Shown: positions 34,060-46,349, counted from the stretch's first letter. The stretch is DNA of 64,000 nt from Welwitschia mirabilis (GCA_051453625.1 JBOZIK010000001.1:110148534-110212533); one strand, 5' to 3'. Numbers and translations: made by a program. The notes: a model not told the origin generated them from the letters alone.

Positions 34060-34830
34060 AGTAGGATTGACAGCCCCCAAAAGAGTTGTACCACCTTCCT
34101 CTGATGATGTGAAATCCTTGGTAATCACTACGAACCATTTGTGAAAGGGCTACAAAATAGGAGAGATGGTAGAAATGATGAGGAAGCCACTCAAATCTTG
34201 ATGATTCACTTTTGGTAAGCAAATGCCCCAGTCTTTGAGGGATTAAATAATACAGCTAAAGCTGAGGCCTAACTAATTTCTATCAAGAAGGAGTTAGAGT
34301 TCTTTAACTTGACATCTAGAGGGCCACTTTAGCTATGCAACAATTAAGAAAGAATGCAGCCTTATGATGGGATGTGGAGAAAGCACAACCCATTTTTCCT
34401 AACCAAATCTCTCAGGAAGTCTTCAAAGAATAATTCTGAGCCAGGAATATATCAAAGTATTACAAAAATGCTGGAGTAGAGGAATGTTATAACCTTAGAA
34501 AGGGGTCAATGTTAGTATCTTTATATGAGATAAAAATTATGCAGCTATTGAGGTATGTGCCAGAGATAGCCAATAGTAAAACAACTAAGATATAAAGGCT
34601 CGTGGCTAGTTTGTATCCTATTATTTAGAGACATGTTAGTTTATTTCAGCTAAGGACATTTGTAGAGGCCTTGGAAAAGGTTAGGCTAGCTAAGAAATCC
34701 TGGTCTAAAAGCAGGAGCCTCCATGACAGATGGGAAAACCCCTAGGATTAGAATGAATCCAAACCAATAAAAGGTCCTTTTTTAGGAAATCAAAAGCAAG
34801 CAAAGTTAGAGTTTAATATGATGATGCTAT
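34060..34830 (+). pseudogene. Tekay-like gag (capsid) remnant
   Basis: Fragments in shifting frames match the retrotransposon gag pattern. VFEGLNNTAKAEA (near 34233) corresponds to the FxGxxDPxxAExW region. A later stretch gives KGSMLVSLYEIKIMQLLRYV (about 34503-34562), corresponding to QGxMSVxEYexKFxxLxRYaP. In an active element this protein would form the virus-like particle around the RNA. At least a dozen stops are present. Confidence 0.75.
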
Positions 34831-34930
34831 TGTAAATAAATTGGAGGATAGACAACCTTAAGGTAGAGGGAAAACACTTGTGCCATCACCATCTTCCGCT
34901 TCATAAACAAAATCACTCAACCCTAGAGTT

Positions 34931-34999
34931 ACTGAATGTTATAACTGTGGAAGACCTCATATGATTAGGAACTGTCCCAAGAAGAGAAGAGAGCAACAG
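34931..34999 (+). pseudogene. gag zinc knuckle
   Basis: ECYNCGRPHMIRNCPKKRR, at the start of an open stretch that runs to 35158. The spacing is CX2CX3HX4C, one residue shorter than the canonical CX2CX4HX4C, because a codon between the second Cys and the His is missing. This knuckle normally binds element RNA. The basic tail PKKRREQQ is typical. Confidence 0.85.
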
Positions 35000-35039
35000 G
35001 GAACAGTAGAGGTTAAAAAACTGTATGCATCCATATTTA

Positions 35040-35330
35040 GAGAAGCTATTCAACCATCAGTGATCTTAAAAATAATAGGTACTATATTTAATATTCCTGT
35101 TAAAATTTTATTAGACCATGGAGTGATAGATTCTTTTATATCTCTTGAGATGTCTTAAAGGTTGTTTACTATAGTACATATTGAAAATAAAGCGGTAGTG
35201 AAACTCCCATACAACAGTACAGTTAAGGATCTTAGCAAAACCCTTTTGTGTGATATCATAATTGGAGGTCATATCTTCCAGGCATAGTTTTTAATTCTAA
35301 AACTAGAACATCTTAATGTTATCTTGGGCA
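35040..35330 (+). pseudogene. Aspartic protease remnant
   Basis: IPVKILLDHGVIDSFIS aligns with the gypsy protease motif LLDSGAxHSFIS. The catalytic triad DSG/DTG reads DHG and the following Ala is Val, so cleavage activity should be lost even without the downstream stop at 35156. The segment ends before RT. Confidence 0.8.
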
Positions 35331-35479
35331 TGAATTACCTTCAAGAAAATAAAGCTCAAATAACATGTTTCTCTCGATAGGTCATAGTAATAAGAGCAAA
35401 TGATGAGAAGGTCTAGGTATCCATCACTTGCTACCCCTGCTATGGGAAGATTGATAAGTAAGAAGTAGATGATCAAAGA

Positions 35480-36470
35480 AGTACACAATCAAGGAAACTT
35501 TAGGATAGTTAAGCTCTTGTCTTTTCTTCAATCTCAATTGAAGGTTTTAAATATTCCAATGATGAAGGAATATGTTGATCTATTTCTTGAAGAAAATTAT
35601 TCTCCTAGTAGGAATGAGAATTTTGAGATAACTCTTAAGCTTGGTGGAGAACCAATTTTAAAGGCACCTTATAGGATGTCTCCAGTAGAGCTAGCTGAGT
35701 TAAACACTTAGATAACTACACTTTTAGATAAGGAGTTGATTAGGATAAGCATATATCCATTGAGTGCACTAGTCCTATTCAATAAAAAAAGGATGGATGT
35801 TTAAGGTTGTGTGTGAATTATAGAATGTTAAATAAAGTCATGATAAGAAATATCTATTCCTTTCCTTCGATAGAGGATTTATTCGATTAGCTTAAGTATT
35901 ATAGAGTCTTCTTCAAGATTGATCTTAAGTTGAGATATCATAAACTTAGGATCAAGGAAGGATATGTCTTTAAAATAGCTTTCCAAACCAGGAATGAGCA
36001 TTATGAATTTTTGAGTAGTTATGTTTGGCCTTACTAATGTACCCACAACATTCATGGCAGTAATGAATGGTATTTTTCTAGCATATTTGGATGATTTTCT
36101 AGTGGTTTCTATTGATGATATTTTAATGTATTTTTCAACTAAGGAGGCACATGAGAAGCATTTGAGGATAGTGCTAGATACCTTATAGAGGAATCACTTT
36201 TAAGGCAAATCTAATAAGTATGAGTTTTGGTTATCCAAGGTTAAATTTTTAGGCCATGTGATCTCTGAAGAAGAAGTTAGTATGAACAAAGATAAAGTCC
36301 AAGCTATTGTATAGTGGCCTAAGCTTGAATCAGTATTAGAAGTTAGAAGCTTTCTTGACCTTACCAAATACTATAGAAGGTTTATAAAGAATTTCTATAA
36401 GATAGCTTCCTCCTTGACTTTGCTAATATGGAAGAATAATTAGTTTGAATGGACTAAATAATGTGATGAA
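35480..36470 (+). pseudogene. Tekay-like reverse transcriptase remnant
   Basis: 35550-35711 reads EYVDLFLEE, then KAPYRMSPVELAEL, the linker that precedes chromovirus RT. Further readable blocks are [13 protein letters not shown] (about 35815-35850), KIDLKL (35920) and VSIDDILMYFS (36105-36137), the catalytic motif with both Asp present but Phe/Tyr before Ile-Asp replaced by Ser. KYEFWLSKVKFLGHVISEEE (36218-36277) and EVRSFLDLTKYYRRFIKNFY (about 36339-36398) follow. Stops and shifts separate the blocks. Confidence 0.9.
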
Positions 36471-36479
36471 GCTTTTTAA

Positions 36480-36930
36480 ATGCTAAAGATAATTCTTATC
36501 TCAACACCAGTTTTGAGATTGCCAAAACTAGGAAAGCCTTACACAATTTACACAGATGCCTCAAGTAAAGTCTTAGGAGCATTCTTGATGCAATACAATA
36601 AAGTGATAGCTTATTCTTCTAGGCAAATAAAGAATTATGAGAATAATTATCTTGTTCATGACTTAGATCTATAGCAGTCATTCATGCTTTAAAAATTTAA
36701 AGGCACTATCTCTATGATGAATAGCTAAAAATTTGAATAGATCATAAGAGCTTAAAGTATACACATACACAACCAATTCTAAATCTTATGCAAAGGTATC
36801 AGGTAGAATTTTTATAGGATTATGGGCTTATAGTGAATTATCATGCAAGAAAGAAGAATGTAGTGGCTGACTCCTTGAGCAAAAGAAGGCATACACTCTA
36901 TAATCTAAGACTATATAATGAACTACATAG
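36480..36930 (+). pseudogene. RNase H remnant
   Basis: 36530-36674 reads PYTIYTDASSKVLGAFLMQY, then KVIAYSSRQIKNYENNYLVH and DLDL before a stop. This matches the chromovirus RNase H start (YTDAS, VIAYASRQL, NYPTHDLEL). A later block, YHARKKNVVADSLSKRRHT, at about 36838-36895 matches the domain end (GKxNxVADALSRR). The first catalytic Asp (in YTDAS) is present. Confidence 0.9.
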
Positions 36931-37069
36931 CATGATCTTAGAAGCACAAAAAAATTATCCTTTATCCAAAAAGAGGTAGAGAAGCTAGGTTGGAAGGATT
37001 TACCATTCCAAAAGGTGAATTAATTTGCTATTTAGAAACAATAGTAGTCCCTGATGTGGCAAGAGTTAA

Positions 37070-37760
37070 AAATCTAATTTTTGAATAGTTTCATGCAACC
37101 AAATATGCTATTCATCCAAGAGCTAATAAGATGTATAAGGATATTAAGAAGTTCTATTGGTGGCTAGAAATGAAATCAAAGATAGCTAAATATGTAGCTA
37201 ATTGTATGACTTATGAGTTGGTCATGGTGGAGCGTAGGCACCCAGTAAGACTTATTTATTCACATAATGTTCTGGAGTGGAAATTGAAAATCAGAAGCAT
37301 GGATTTTATTACAAGTTTACCTAAGACCAAGGAGGGATATGATTTTATCCTTATTATAGTGGACATTTTGATGAATAATTCTCACTTCTGTCCAAGAAGA
37401 TGATAGGTATGACTGAGTGAATATCAAGGAAGTATGTCAGCGATATTATTAGACTGCACAAAATTCTTAAGCTAATAATGTCAGATAGATATAGTAAATT
37501 CACATCTAGATTTTGGACCATCTTTCATAAGGAATTGGGAATGAAACTAAATTTGAGTATAGCTTTTCGTCTCCAAACTAATGGGTATACTGAAAGGATG
37601 AATCAAACATTGAACGACTTGTTGAGGATGGTTATTCTAGACTTTGGTGGATCATAGGCAGCTCATTTGTCATTGGTAGAGTTTACTTATAATAATAGTT
37701 ACCAAGAATCTATTGGGTGTGGACTATTTAAAGCCCTATACAGAAAGGTATGTAGTACTC
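37070..37760 (+). pseudogene. Integrase remnant
   Basis: The N-terminal zinc-binding part is seen as HPRANKMYKDIKKFYWW and YVANCMTYELV (37113-37230), where the second Cys of the expected CxxC is Tyr. The core follows with MDFITSLPKTKEGYDFILII and VD (37300-37365), then LIMSDRYSKFTSRFW (about 37472-37520) and TNGYTERMNQTLNDLLRMV (about 37577-37635). The three acidic catalytic positions, D, D and E, all appear to be retained, although frameshifts near 37375-37400 break the frame. Confidence 0.88.
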
Positions 37761-37949
37761 CATCCTCTTATTTTTATGCATAAGAAAAAAGGTTATTACA
37801 AGTCCCATCCACTCAACATTTAGAAGAAAGACAAACTAGGAAAAGTCTTCAAAAAGTATAAGATAAAAAAGGAAATATGCAAATCAGTATAGAAGATAGC
37901 TAGAATTTCAAGAAGATAATCATGTATTTCTCAAATGTTCCTCCTTCAA

Positions 37950-38340
37950 GGGAGTGTTTAGTAAGAAAGGAAAGTTGGCTCTAAGATTTATTAGACCCTA
38001 TCAGGTAATCTAAAAGGTTGGTCTTATGGCTTATGAGTTAGCCTTACCACCACATTTATCCGTGCTGCATAATGTATTTCATGTATTATTACTAAGAAAA
38101 TATGTCACTGCTGGGATAAAGATTAATCTAGATTAAGATATTATCATCCTTTCTAACTATTCCATAGAAGCTCAATTAGTGAAATTGCTCGATTAAAAGG
38201 AGATGGTACTTTAAGAAAAAATAATTAAATTATATAAAGTCAAGTGATTAGGGTAGTCAAAAGATGAAGCAATGTGGAAGATGAAGGATGATATCTTACA
38301 GTGGAAACCTAAGTTATTAGCTTGTTTCCAGGAGAAAATC
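37950..38340 (+). pseudogene. Integrase C-terminal/chromodomain-like remnant
   Basis: Readable: GLMAYELALPPHLSVLHNVF then HVLLLRKYV (about 38011-38105), matching the chromovirus integrase tail AYRLALPPxLxxIHxVFHVSxLRKYV. Downstream, in the same general frame with stops, LVKLLD, KEMVL, KLYKVK and WKMKDDILQWKPKLLACF correspond to the chromodomain-like end (DEATWE-type segment, seen here as DEAMWK). Such domains target integration to heterochromatin. Confidence 0.8.
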
Positions 38341-38344
38341 TCTT

Positions 38345-38355
38345 AAGGGGAGGGA
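38345..38355 (+). promoter_or_regulatory. Polypurine tract of the Tekay-like element
   Basis: AAGGGGAGGGA sits 7 bases before the 3' LTR start TGTTTAGAG. It would prime plus-strand DNA synthesis. Confidence 0.75.
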
Positions 38356-38764
38356 TCCCTCATGTTTAGAGTTCTATTAAGGTTAAAAATCCTCCTTAAT
38401 TATTTTGATAAATAACTAGATATTAAAATTTCCTTTCTAATAATTAGTAACTATATCTTCTAGTTAAAAAATAATAGAATTTGAAGTAAAAGTAATGGTA
38501 GAATAAAACACAAAGGCAAAATATTACTTTAAAATTTGTTGAAGATTAACTTAGAGTTATTATTTTATTAGAAGATTTAGTTTATCTCGAGTTTACTATT
38601 GATTATGCATGATTTTTTATTAGATGTAGTTTAACACCATATTTCTTGATGTATTTTAGATTTTTATAACTGTATCTTGACATTAATTTTCTTAACTTTA
38701 TATTATTCATACACTAGTATTTACATGTAATCTTAAGTATTAGTTCATGTTATTTATTTCATGC

Positions 38765-38798
38765 NNNNNNNNNNNNNNNNNNNNNNNNNNNNNNNNNN
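38765..38798. other. Assembly gap, 34 N
   Basis: Short N run in the 3' LTR at the position where the 5' LTR has 591 N. Confidence 0.99.
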
Positions 38799-40266
38799 AG
38801 AAAGTGATATTATTGTTTACACTGAGTGGCCAAACTTGGAAGGGAAGGGTTACGGGAACTTGGGCTACTTGTTGAAACCTAAGTATTACTATTAGTCCTA
38901 CTATTAGAACCCTATTATAATACTTGAAACCTCTAGTGTTTAGAGTCATATCTTGTGACTTGATCCTGTGAAGCTTGATTACCTCTAGAAACATGTTGAA
39001 CTTTGTTAAGAACAGGTGTGGTCCTCAAACTTTCTTGCAAATACTTGTATCTTCTTGCATGTTATGAAATTCTTTCATGTATTAGTGTTTTATGTGAATC
39101 TCATATGATTACAACATGTTTTACATCATCATGTATGTGTTAATGTTTTCATGAAATTCCTACAATCTCTTAATGTTAACTTGTGAGAGTCTATTAGGAG
39201 ATGTGTAGAGTCTATGTCTCATGTAAGTCATTTGTAAAGATCTTGTGAAGCCAAGGTCATCTTATTTGACCATTAACCTTGATGATAAATTATAAAAGAT
39301 TAATTACAGTAGAGTTAACCAGTTTTCAAGCCTCAGAGAGTGGAGCTCTCTGTTATGATTCCTAAGGAAACTAGACCAAACGTCAAGGATGAAAGAAAAA
39401 GATGTGTACACAATTATGATAATATCACTCCCTCTTGGGTGTGTGCAACTGGCTTACTTGTATATGATGTGAGTTGTCACTAAAGAAGATAAATCTAATG
39501 GATAAAGGTTCATGGTTATGTTATCTACCTTATTCTTGGAAACCTTCCTTAATCTATTCCTTGTGATGGACCACACTCGGAGTTGTAATGTAATTTAGTT
39601 CTCACACCACTTATGCTTGTGGAGAAAATAATGCATGTGAGCATCGAGGGAAGAACTAGTAATTGTGTTGATAACTAGGTGCTGGTTATGTGTTTGCTTC
39701 TGTCGTTATGTGGATGTTATGTGTTATTCCTTACTGCTGTTGTTGTGTGGCATCTTTACCGATGTGTTTGGTTTTGAAGAATCTATGAGACAATTGTGTG
39801 ATGCATGTACTTAGACTTATTTTCTGTTAATGAAGGAGTGCTTATCTAATTGATAACCTAACTTAGTTTCATGATATGTTATTTTTAAAGTGTTTCTTTT
39901 TCTCTTCACTACTCCTGCATGATGAGATAAACTGTTACATGCCTTGATATCTGTTGAGATGGAAGTGTTGAAATTTCCCTTAAATTATAAACTTTATTTG
40001 TGATTGTAATTTATGAAGTATTTATTCATCATGCATTTGTGTTATTTACTTACACTTATAGCAAAGATTAGATTTTATTTGAAAATCTTACTACTATTTA
40101 TGGTTATTAAAGAATCTATAAATTAAGATTAGAAAATGGTAATTTGTCCTTAGGCTTATCCTTACACACAAGTCAAACTTTGAAAACTAGATGTTTCCAT
40201 TTACAAACAAATATTTAAATGGGCCTCAACTGCATTTGTTTCTAAGATGTTCTCAAAGTGGTCTAT

Positions 40267-40325
40267 AGGTTAGCTAGTTATGACATCTTACCATTAAAGG
40301 AGTGGTCTAAAGTTAAAATCTCTAG
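40267..40325 (+). repeat. tRNA-like segment 1 in the 3' LTR
   Basis: GGTTAGCTAGTTATGACA and AAGTTAAAATCTCTAG correspond to the box-like sequences at 32258-32315 in the 5' LTR. Confidence 0.35.
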
Positions 40326-40444
40326 TCTGAAGATATTTTTTTAAAATACATTTTCTTATTTAACCTAACATCGATTTTTATGAATTGTTAGAAATTTTTT
40401 TTCTTTGAACCCTATTAATTAAGGTTTAGGTCCTTATTTTTTTC

Positions 40445-41330
40445 CCTCTGGATAGTGCAAGCTGCTCCTTGCATGCTGCCTTGTTTGCGCACGTTCTCAC
40501 GCCACCCTTTTGTGCACCGCGGCCTCCGAAGCCATGCTCTTTCACCCTCCTGCTATCCTTGTTTATGCGTGACACCCTTCGCACCTCCAGACTCAGTGTG
40601 CCGATGCACCCTCTCCCTCCACTTGTGTCTCCGTTCGCCAACATCATGTTCCTTTGTCGCTTCCCGTGCGTTTCTTGCCCATGATCGCTCTTCTATTCCT
40701 CGCCTGTCGACTCCGATTTTCGTATGTCCTTCCATATCGTTCTATGCATGCCCTCCTGCTCATTCTCGCAACCTGCATTTGCACAACTTAGTGTGACTCC
40801 CACTTGGTCTGCGCTACCCATGCATCAATCCGTAACTCTGTTGTGCTATTTGCTGTTCATCCCATTCATGCTTGCTTCTCCCTCACGTGCCTAATCGCGT
40901 TCTTCTGCCTCTGCGCGCGTTATCTCTTACTGCTAGCGCTTGCATCGCTTGCATGCCGCTACATCGCCTATATTTCCTGTGCTTTTGTTTTTCCTTGTTA
41001 ATCTACCCTTCTCTTGCACTCTGCACCTCCACGACCTCCAAGCCCAAATGCACTGCCCATGTGAGCGCCCCTCTGCCAGTGCTATACTGCCCTTTGCCAC
41101 TTTCGCGCAGCCCAATCTCCTGTCACCTTTACATCCCTCTCCAGCTTTCATTTGATATATCCTTGTGGTGCTGACTGCCTACCTTCGACCTTGCTTAACT
41201 CCCCTGTGTTGATCTCCCTGCATGCTGATGCACATCAACTACCTTCACTGTTGCTGCCATTCGTTTCTTCTATTAAGTCTTCCCTCTACTTTACTGATTA
41301 TCCCCCTCTTATTCTATGATTGAAACACTG
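40445..41330 (+). repeat. GC-rich block inside the 3' LTR
   Basis: Counterpart of 32440-33330. Overlapping open frames on both strands (40455-40796, 40426-40647 minus, 40872-41174 and others) mirror those in the 5' copy and are by-products of base composition. This copy keeps CpGs at some places where the 5' copy has TpG or CpA, and the reverse elsewhere. Confidence 0.8.
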
Positions 41331-41375
41331 GTCCTCTTTTCACCTTAATCCAAGCCGCCCGGTCAAGCCACAGCA

Positions 41376-41442
41376 ATGTGATATTGATGTAATGGAAAAG
41401 GGTTGGGATGGCAAACAACAGATCCTAGGTTAGAATCTGCCT
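41376..41442 (+). repeat. tRNA-like segment 2 in the 3' LTR
   Basis: ATATTGATGTAATGGAAAAG followed by CCTAGGTTAGAATCTGCC. It aligns with 33371-33430, and the B-box-like part is better preserved here. Confidence 0.4.
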
Positions 41443-43787
41443 TAGGATACTTGTTTTTAAATGAAATACCCTCCTAAAACATTAGGACTTTTCTATCAAT
41501 AATTTAACCTATTTAACATGTGTCTTGCTAACATAAGAATGTTTGATAATAGATAATTTTATACAGAATGACATATTTGATTATAATAGAAGTTTAGCAA
41601 TCTAAAGCTCCCTCCCCCAATTTAAGTCTTTTGGGTAACCTTTAATCTTATCTCTTGGGCTACATCTATTTTCATTAAATTATAAGCTTAATGTATCCTA
41701 CCTAGTAATTTGTAAATGTGGTCAATTTAATAAAGAACTTTATTATCCATAATACCATGCTTTAATAATTAATGTACTTAGACCTTGTGCTTATTTAGGC
41801 ATATCGCTCTTGCTTATGTATTGGGATGAATTGAATATCAGCAAAACTTACTTGTTTTGACCATAGCATCTTCTCATATATGCATAACATATCTTATGAA
41901 CATATCTATTCTAGTTAAATGTATTAAGTATTAGTTAACTAATATGACTTTTGGGAATGAAGCATTATGATTTTAGTATAGTGACACTAATGTTACATTT
42001 GCTATTGAAGCTATATGTATAATATTATCATCTCACCAGTAAATCTTGTTATCCTATTAACTATTTAGAAGTACATGTTCTAATAATACTATTATAACAT
42101 CCTCTTAAGTTATACTATTGAAAAAAGGGACAATAAACATCACTTTATTGCTTGATTTCACTATAAAAAGAGTGTTAGATTGCTACTATTTGAAGTCTAA
42201 TCAACATTAGATTCAAGAATCATCATGTAAGCATTAAAATTAGTCATAATATTTTTTTTAACCTAATACCATAAGCCTACAAAATGACTTCTCTAATATT
42301 ACCACACTTCCATCTTTAAGTTAGAGGATAAAAGGGCTCAAGTTTAGCTAAAAACTATAATTATAAGAGATCCTTAAGTATCAAAATAGTCTTAGATATC
42401 AAACCCAGAAGAATAATTATATTTTTAAATATTCTAGATTAGTTAATGAAATAAAAATATAGATGACTTATTAACTAATAAGAATCATTTGCATCTAAAC
42501 TAAATATTTTTCACTAAAAAAGGGAAAAAATTGTATGGAAAAGAGCATCAAAGAATGCATAGAAATGCTTGTTTGTAATACTTATGTAATCAAATTAAAT
42601 CAAACCTATTATAGTTTTAAATTATATGATATAATATTTTCAATGCATTAGAATGATTTATAGATATTAACTAGAATCTAAGCTTTTCCAAGAAAGTGGA
42701 AGTAGGAAACTAAAATTATTAAAAATAGAAACTTTCAGTGTCTAGAATCCTAAACAATCTTAGTTTGAGATTTTAAAATGGAAGTAAAACCACCTCATAA
42801 TTAAGATAAAAATGGTCTTGAACTAACAAACTATTATTCCAAAAATGACATTTTGGGGATTGGTTCTAGGTGTGGACTTTTAATAGAGAATGAACACCTA
42901 TTCAATCCTTAGAGAATTATTTGATCATATCAAGGTAGAGTTTAATAATTTCTAAATAAAATTAAATATAAGTAACTATATATTATCCTTTGAAAATATT
43001 CCACTTAAAGTACCATAATTAGGATACTAAGACATTACAAAAATAGGGAAAGGATAGTGTTAAATTCATGTGTAGACTTATGTGATTTAGAAAAAAATTC
43101 AATAGAATAAGAAATGATTTTAATGTAAATAAAGGTTTAAAAACTATAAATCCAATCAACATGCATATACTCTTGATTCATAGGAACCATTACCACTTGA
43201 CACACATAATAAAATAGTTACTACCTTAAGTGTCTCTTTTAGATCATGTTCCATCCATTATGGTAATAAGTATACATGAAAAATATTCATGAAAACCTAT
43301 ATAAGTATATATAATACAATGATCATAATATAGATAGTACATTATTATTAGTTTCAGATAAGAACTCTACATACAAAAGACCAATAATGATAAACTAGTA
43401 ATTACTATTCCTCATCTGCTAACACTCTACAGTAAGCATGGTCATTATAGAATCATTAAACATATAATAAAATATATATGTCTAGTTCAAAATCACATCA
43501 TCATGTAGGTCCATCACTTCATAGATCTTACTCTTTCATCCGAGCAACTGCTAGAGTCCTATCTTATCCTATCACCACTAGTCCATAAAGTAAATTAAAA
43601 ATAAGGCTATAACTAAGGAACTATGAAATTGTACCTAATAACTATTGTAATAATGCATTTTCATATAATATTTTTTCTATTTTTTAATGTTATAGAACCC
43701 TTACTTTGGCATGAATCTAGTATTTACTAAGCAACCATAGTAAAAACTTTAATTAATCTTAAGATTTTCTCATGAATTATGTACAGT

Positions 43788-43790
43788 AAA

Positions 43791-43829
<39 letters not shown>
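43788..43829. repeat. (ATA)n microsatellite
   Basis: About 13 uninterrupted ATA units after a short A run. Confidence 0.97.
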
Positions 43830-44943
43830 CAATTATTTGTTGCAATATGCATAAAAACACATGCTATAGTAAGTGAAAAGAACTTATATAGAGAAATAGA
43901 TATTATACACATGAAAGTAAATACTTGCTATAAGTAGACAGTTAACATATCTAATATCATGTTGAAAATCCCTTCATGATGATAATAGAAGATGATAATG
44001 ATTAGTAGTGTTAACATTTAGTTAATAGAAGTAAAAATAATGTTCAATCATATTACAACATTTAGCAATGAAATACATGTTATGAGTTAAAGGAAACCAG
44101 TAATAACATAACCTAATATTCTTATTTACCTTAGTAAGAATCCCTTTTAAACATAAGAACCACTTGAATAGTACAAATAGTCACTCATTATAGTAGATAT
44201 TATATTGATGTTGCTAAAGTTCTCTTATAATAGAAAACGTGAAGCTATACAAAATGGATTAAATTTTGCATTATAAATCAAAGAATTAAGACATTTAAAT
44301 GAAGGAAATAAAGCACTCTTTTATTTAATTACCACCTCCTTCCTTCATGCCTTTTCAAGAAAGAGCAAGTATGGTATTATGTTTTACAAGTGGACACTTA
44401 TGAGACATGTAAGAAAATTGAGATTCTATAACTCTTCTTATTAAGGTATACTTTTAGCAATACATGTTATTTTATTTTTCTTTTCGATTTTATCTTTCAA
44501 TCATTATAGTTATCCCTTTCTTCTATTAGTCTACATACATAAATCAACATTTCTTTTTATCCCTTGTATAAATCACATGCCATAAAAGTCATTCACTACT
44601 CACTAGCAAACCTTACGTGATTCTAATACAATATTATATTTCATAATCATTAATATAATCATAATCAAAACATATCCAAAGAAGATCATTATAATTATTA
44701 TTAACTACATCACTTACAAAGTTACATAATAATACATATAAACTAGCTAGTGCAATTGAAAATGCATGTATAATGAATGATTAACCTCTAATAAGTATTA
44801 GTAACTACATAATTAAATTAGTAATTATAATTATAAAACATATTAGTATCACTCCTTAGCTATAGCAATGAATTTATAAGGGATAATTGGTAATGTTATT
44901 TATCCACAATGATTTAACAACCCTAGATGATCTTGTTTAGGGA

Positions 44944-45189
44944 TCAATTTGGTGATGCCCCTATTCTAAAACTTTTATAAATTTTATTTTTTATTTCTTC
45001 TAAATATAAGTTATATAAATCATGCTTGACTATTTTGCAAAAATATTGATACCATTCTATTGAAATACCACTATTTGTGGAATCTTCATTCTTAGCTAGG
45101 ATCTTAATAGTACCAATAAGATTCTTTATTATTAAGGTGTGAGAATCATCCATTATTTCAGTATTAAATTGAAGGATCACTAATAACAC
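44944..45189 (-). CDS. Unassigned 81-codon open frame
   Basis: Open from an ATG at 45189 to a stop at 44944. The composition is protein-like and not low-complexity: residues 17-36 include HTLIIKNLIGTIKILAKNED, and SIEWYQYFCKIVKHDLYNLY follows. I do not recognise the family. The open run is longer than usual for this AT-rich neighbourhood, but there is no supporting promoter, second exon or repeat context. It could be a relic exon or a chance frame. Confidence 0.2.
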   Translation of the reverse strand: MLLVILQFNTEIMDDSHTLIIKNLIGTIKILAKNEDSTNSGISIEWYQYFCKIVKHDLYNLYLEEIKNKIYKSFRIGASPN

Positions 45190-46349
45190 ATATTTTAGAT
45201 CTTAGATGTTAATAAATAAAGGATAAAAATTTTATCATAAGGAAGATGAAATAATATAGAATCATAGAGTCATCTGTGATGAAATCATTTCTATGAAAAA
45301 TGTGAGAAATAAAATTTCTATATAAAGGGATCTTCAAAATATTGAGATAATAGTTATTTGAATTGTATTCATGTCTAGTATAATTTTTCCTTATCTTCAG
45401 TGATTATTCATGTGCATTATGACTCTAAATGACTTGGAGCTTTTTATCTGCATCAATAGGACTATTGTAACTCTTGCTTATTTTACCTAACTTGCTATTT
45501 TTAAAGGTACTCTATAGAGTCTACCTTTGTAGGTATTTATTCTTCCCCTTTAAATGCATTTGGGATTATGTATCTAATAAAATAAATAAATATTTTATTC
45601 TTTAAATGGATATAGTAAACAAATCAATCTATTCCTCCTTATCATTAGGACAAAGCAATAAGTTTTAGGTTTAATAAAAGTCGATTAAAACTTATAGAGT
45701 AAAAGAAAAATGTGTTAAAGTATATATTTCCTTATTTGAAAAATAAAAATGATATAGTTTCAAATTTTGAAAGGACTAAAAAATGATCTAATAATGCACT
45801 TTTGAAAAAAAAAATCCTAAGAAAACATAGATCATGCCTCAAAAACTGAATTGAGGAAATTTAGCAACATAAATTATATTAGTCTTAGAGAGAATAAGAT
45901 TACCATCCTTTTAATATTTTAGGTATGTAAACTAGACAAAATAGGGATTTAGTCCTTTTACATTAACATCTCAAAGGGCCTAAATTATTTTAACATGTGA
46001 AGTTTCTCTTCTTATAACTTGTATTATATTTCTTCTTCCGCTGACTTTGTTACATGCTTTCTCAAACTTGTTATAATTCCTTGTACTAATCTAAGTTATA
46101 TCTCATAGTTTTTACAGTAAAACATTCCAAAAATAGATGCTCTTAATATTGTTATTTAAATAATATAGGTTAGAGACACTAGAATAAACATTTTTAATCT
46201 ATAAAAGACACCTATATTTTTGTCATGAAAGGTATAAGAGATCCTAACCAAACTATCCTAATGAGTATGCATTCTAGTTAGATACTCCCATTTTCATGAT
46301 TATGATGTATTGCAAAAGATATAAAATTATCCCAAAGATACTACATATT

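Larger units (their letters stand above)
29709..42082 (+). mobile_element. Tekay/Del-like chromovirus (Ty3/gypsy), structurally complete, inactivated
   Basis: About 12.4 kb: 5' LTR 29709-33973, initiator-Met primer site 33977-33990, gag, zinc knuckle, protease, RT, RNase H, integrase, chromodomain-like tail, purine tract 38345-38355 and 3' LTR 38363-42082. Domain order (integrase last), the very long LTRs, the primer tRNA and the C-terminal chromodomain-like region point to the Tekay (Del) clade. Every domain is interrupted by stops. The LTRs are clearly diverged from each other, so the insertion is old. A clean 5-base target duplication is not visible (TATCA left, ATAAT right). Confidence 0.9.
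38363..42082 (+). repeat. 3' LTR of the Tekay-like element
   Basis: It starts TGTTTAGAGTTCTATTAAGG and ends GTACATGTTCTA; the terminal ACA of the 5' LTR has become CTA. It is collinear with 29709-33973 and carries the same GC-rich block and tRNA-like segments. A 34-N gap lies at 38765-38798. Many differences from the 5' LTR are C/T or G/A changes. Confidence 0.9.
42083..46349. other. AT-rich interval between two complete elements, nothing recognised
   Basis: About 4.3 kb without a recognised domain, LTR or RNA gene. It holds an (ATA)n microsatellite at 43788-43829 and one unassigned 81-codon minus-strand frame (44944-45189). Some segments may be very old retroelement interior. Confidence 0.4.

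Noticed and set aside
43788-43829. Functional signal in the (ATA)n run
   Set aside because: Ordinary microsatellite in an AT-rich interval.
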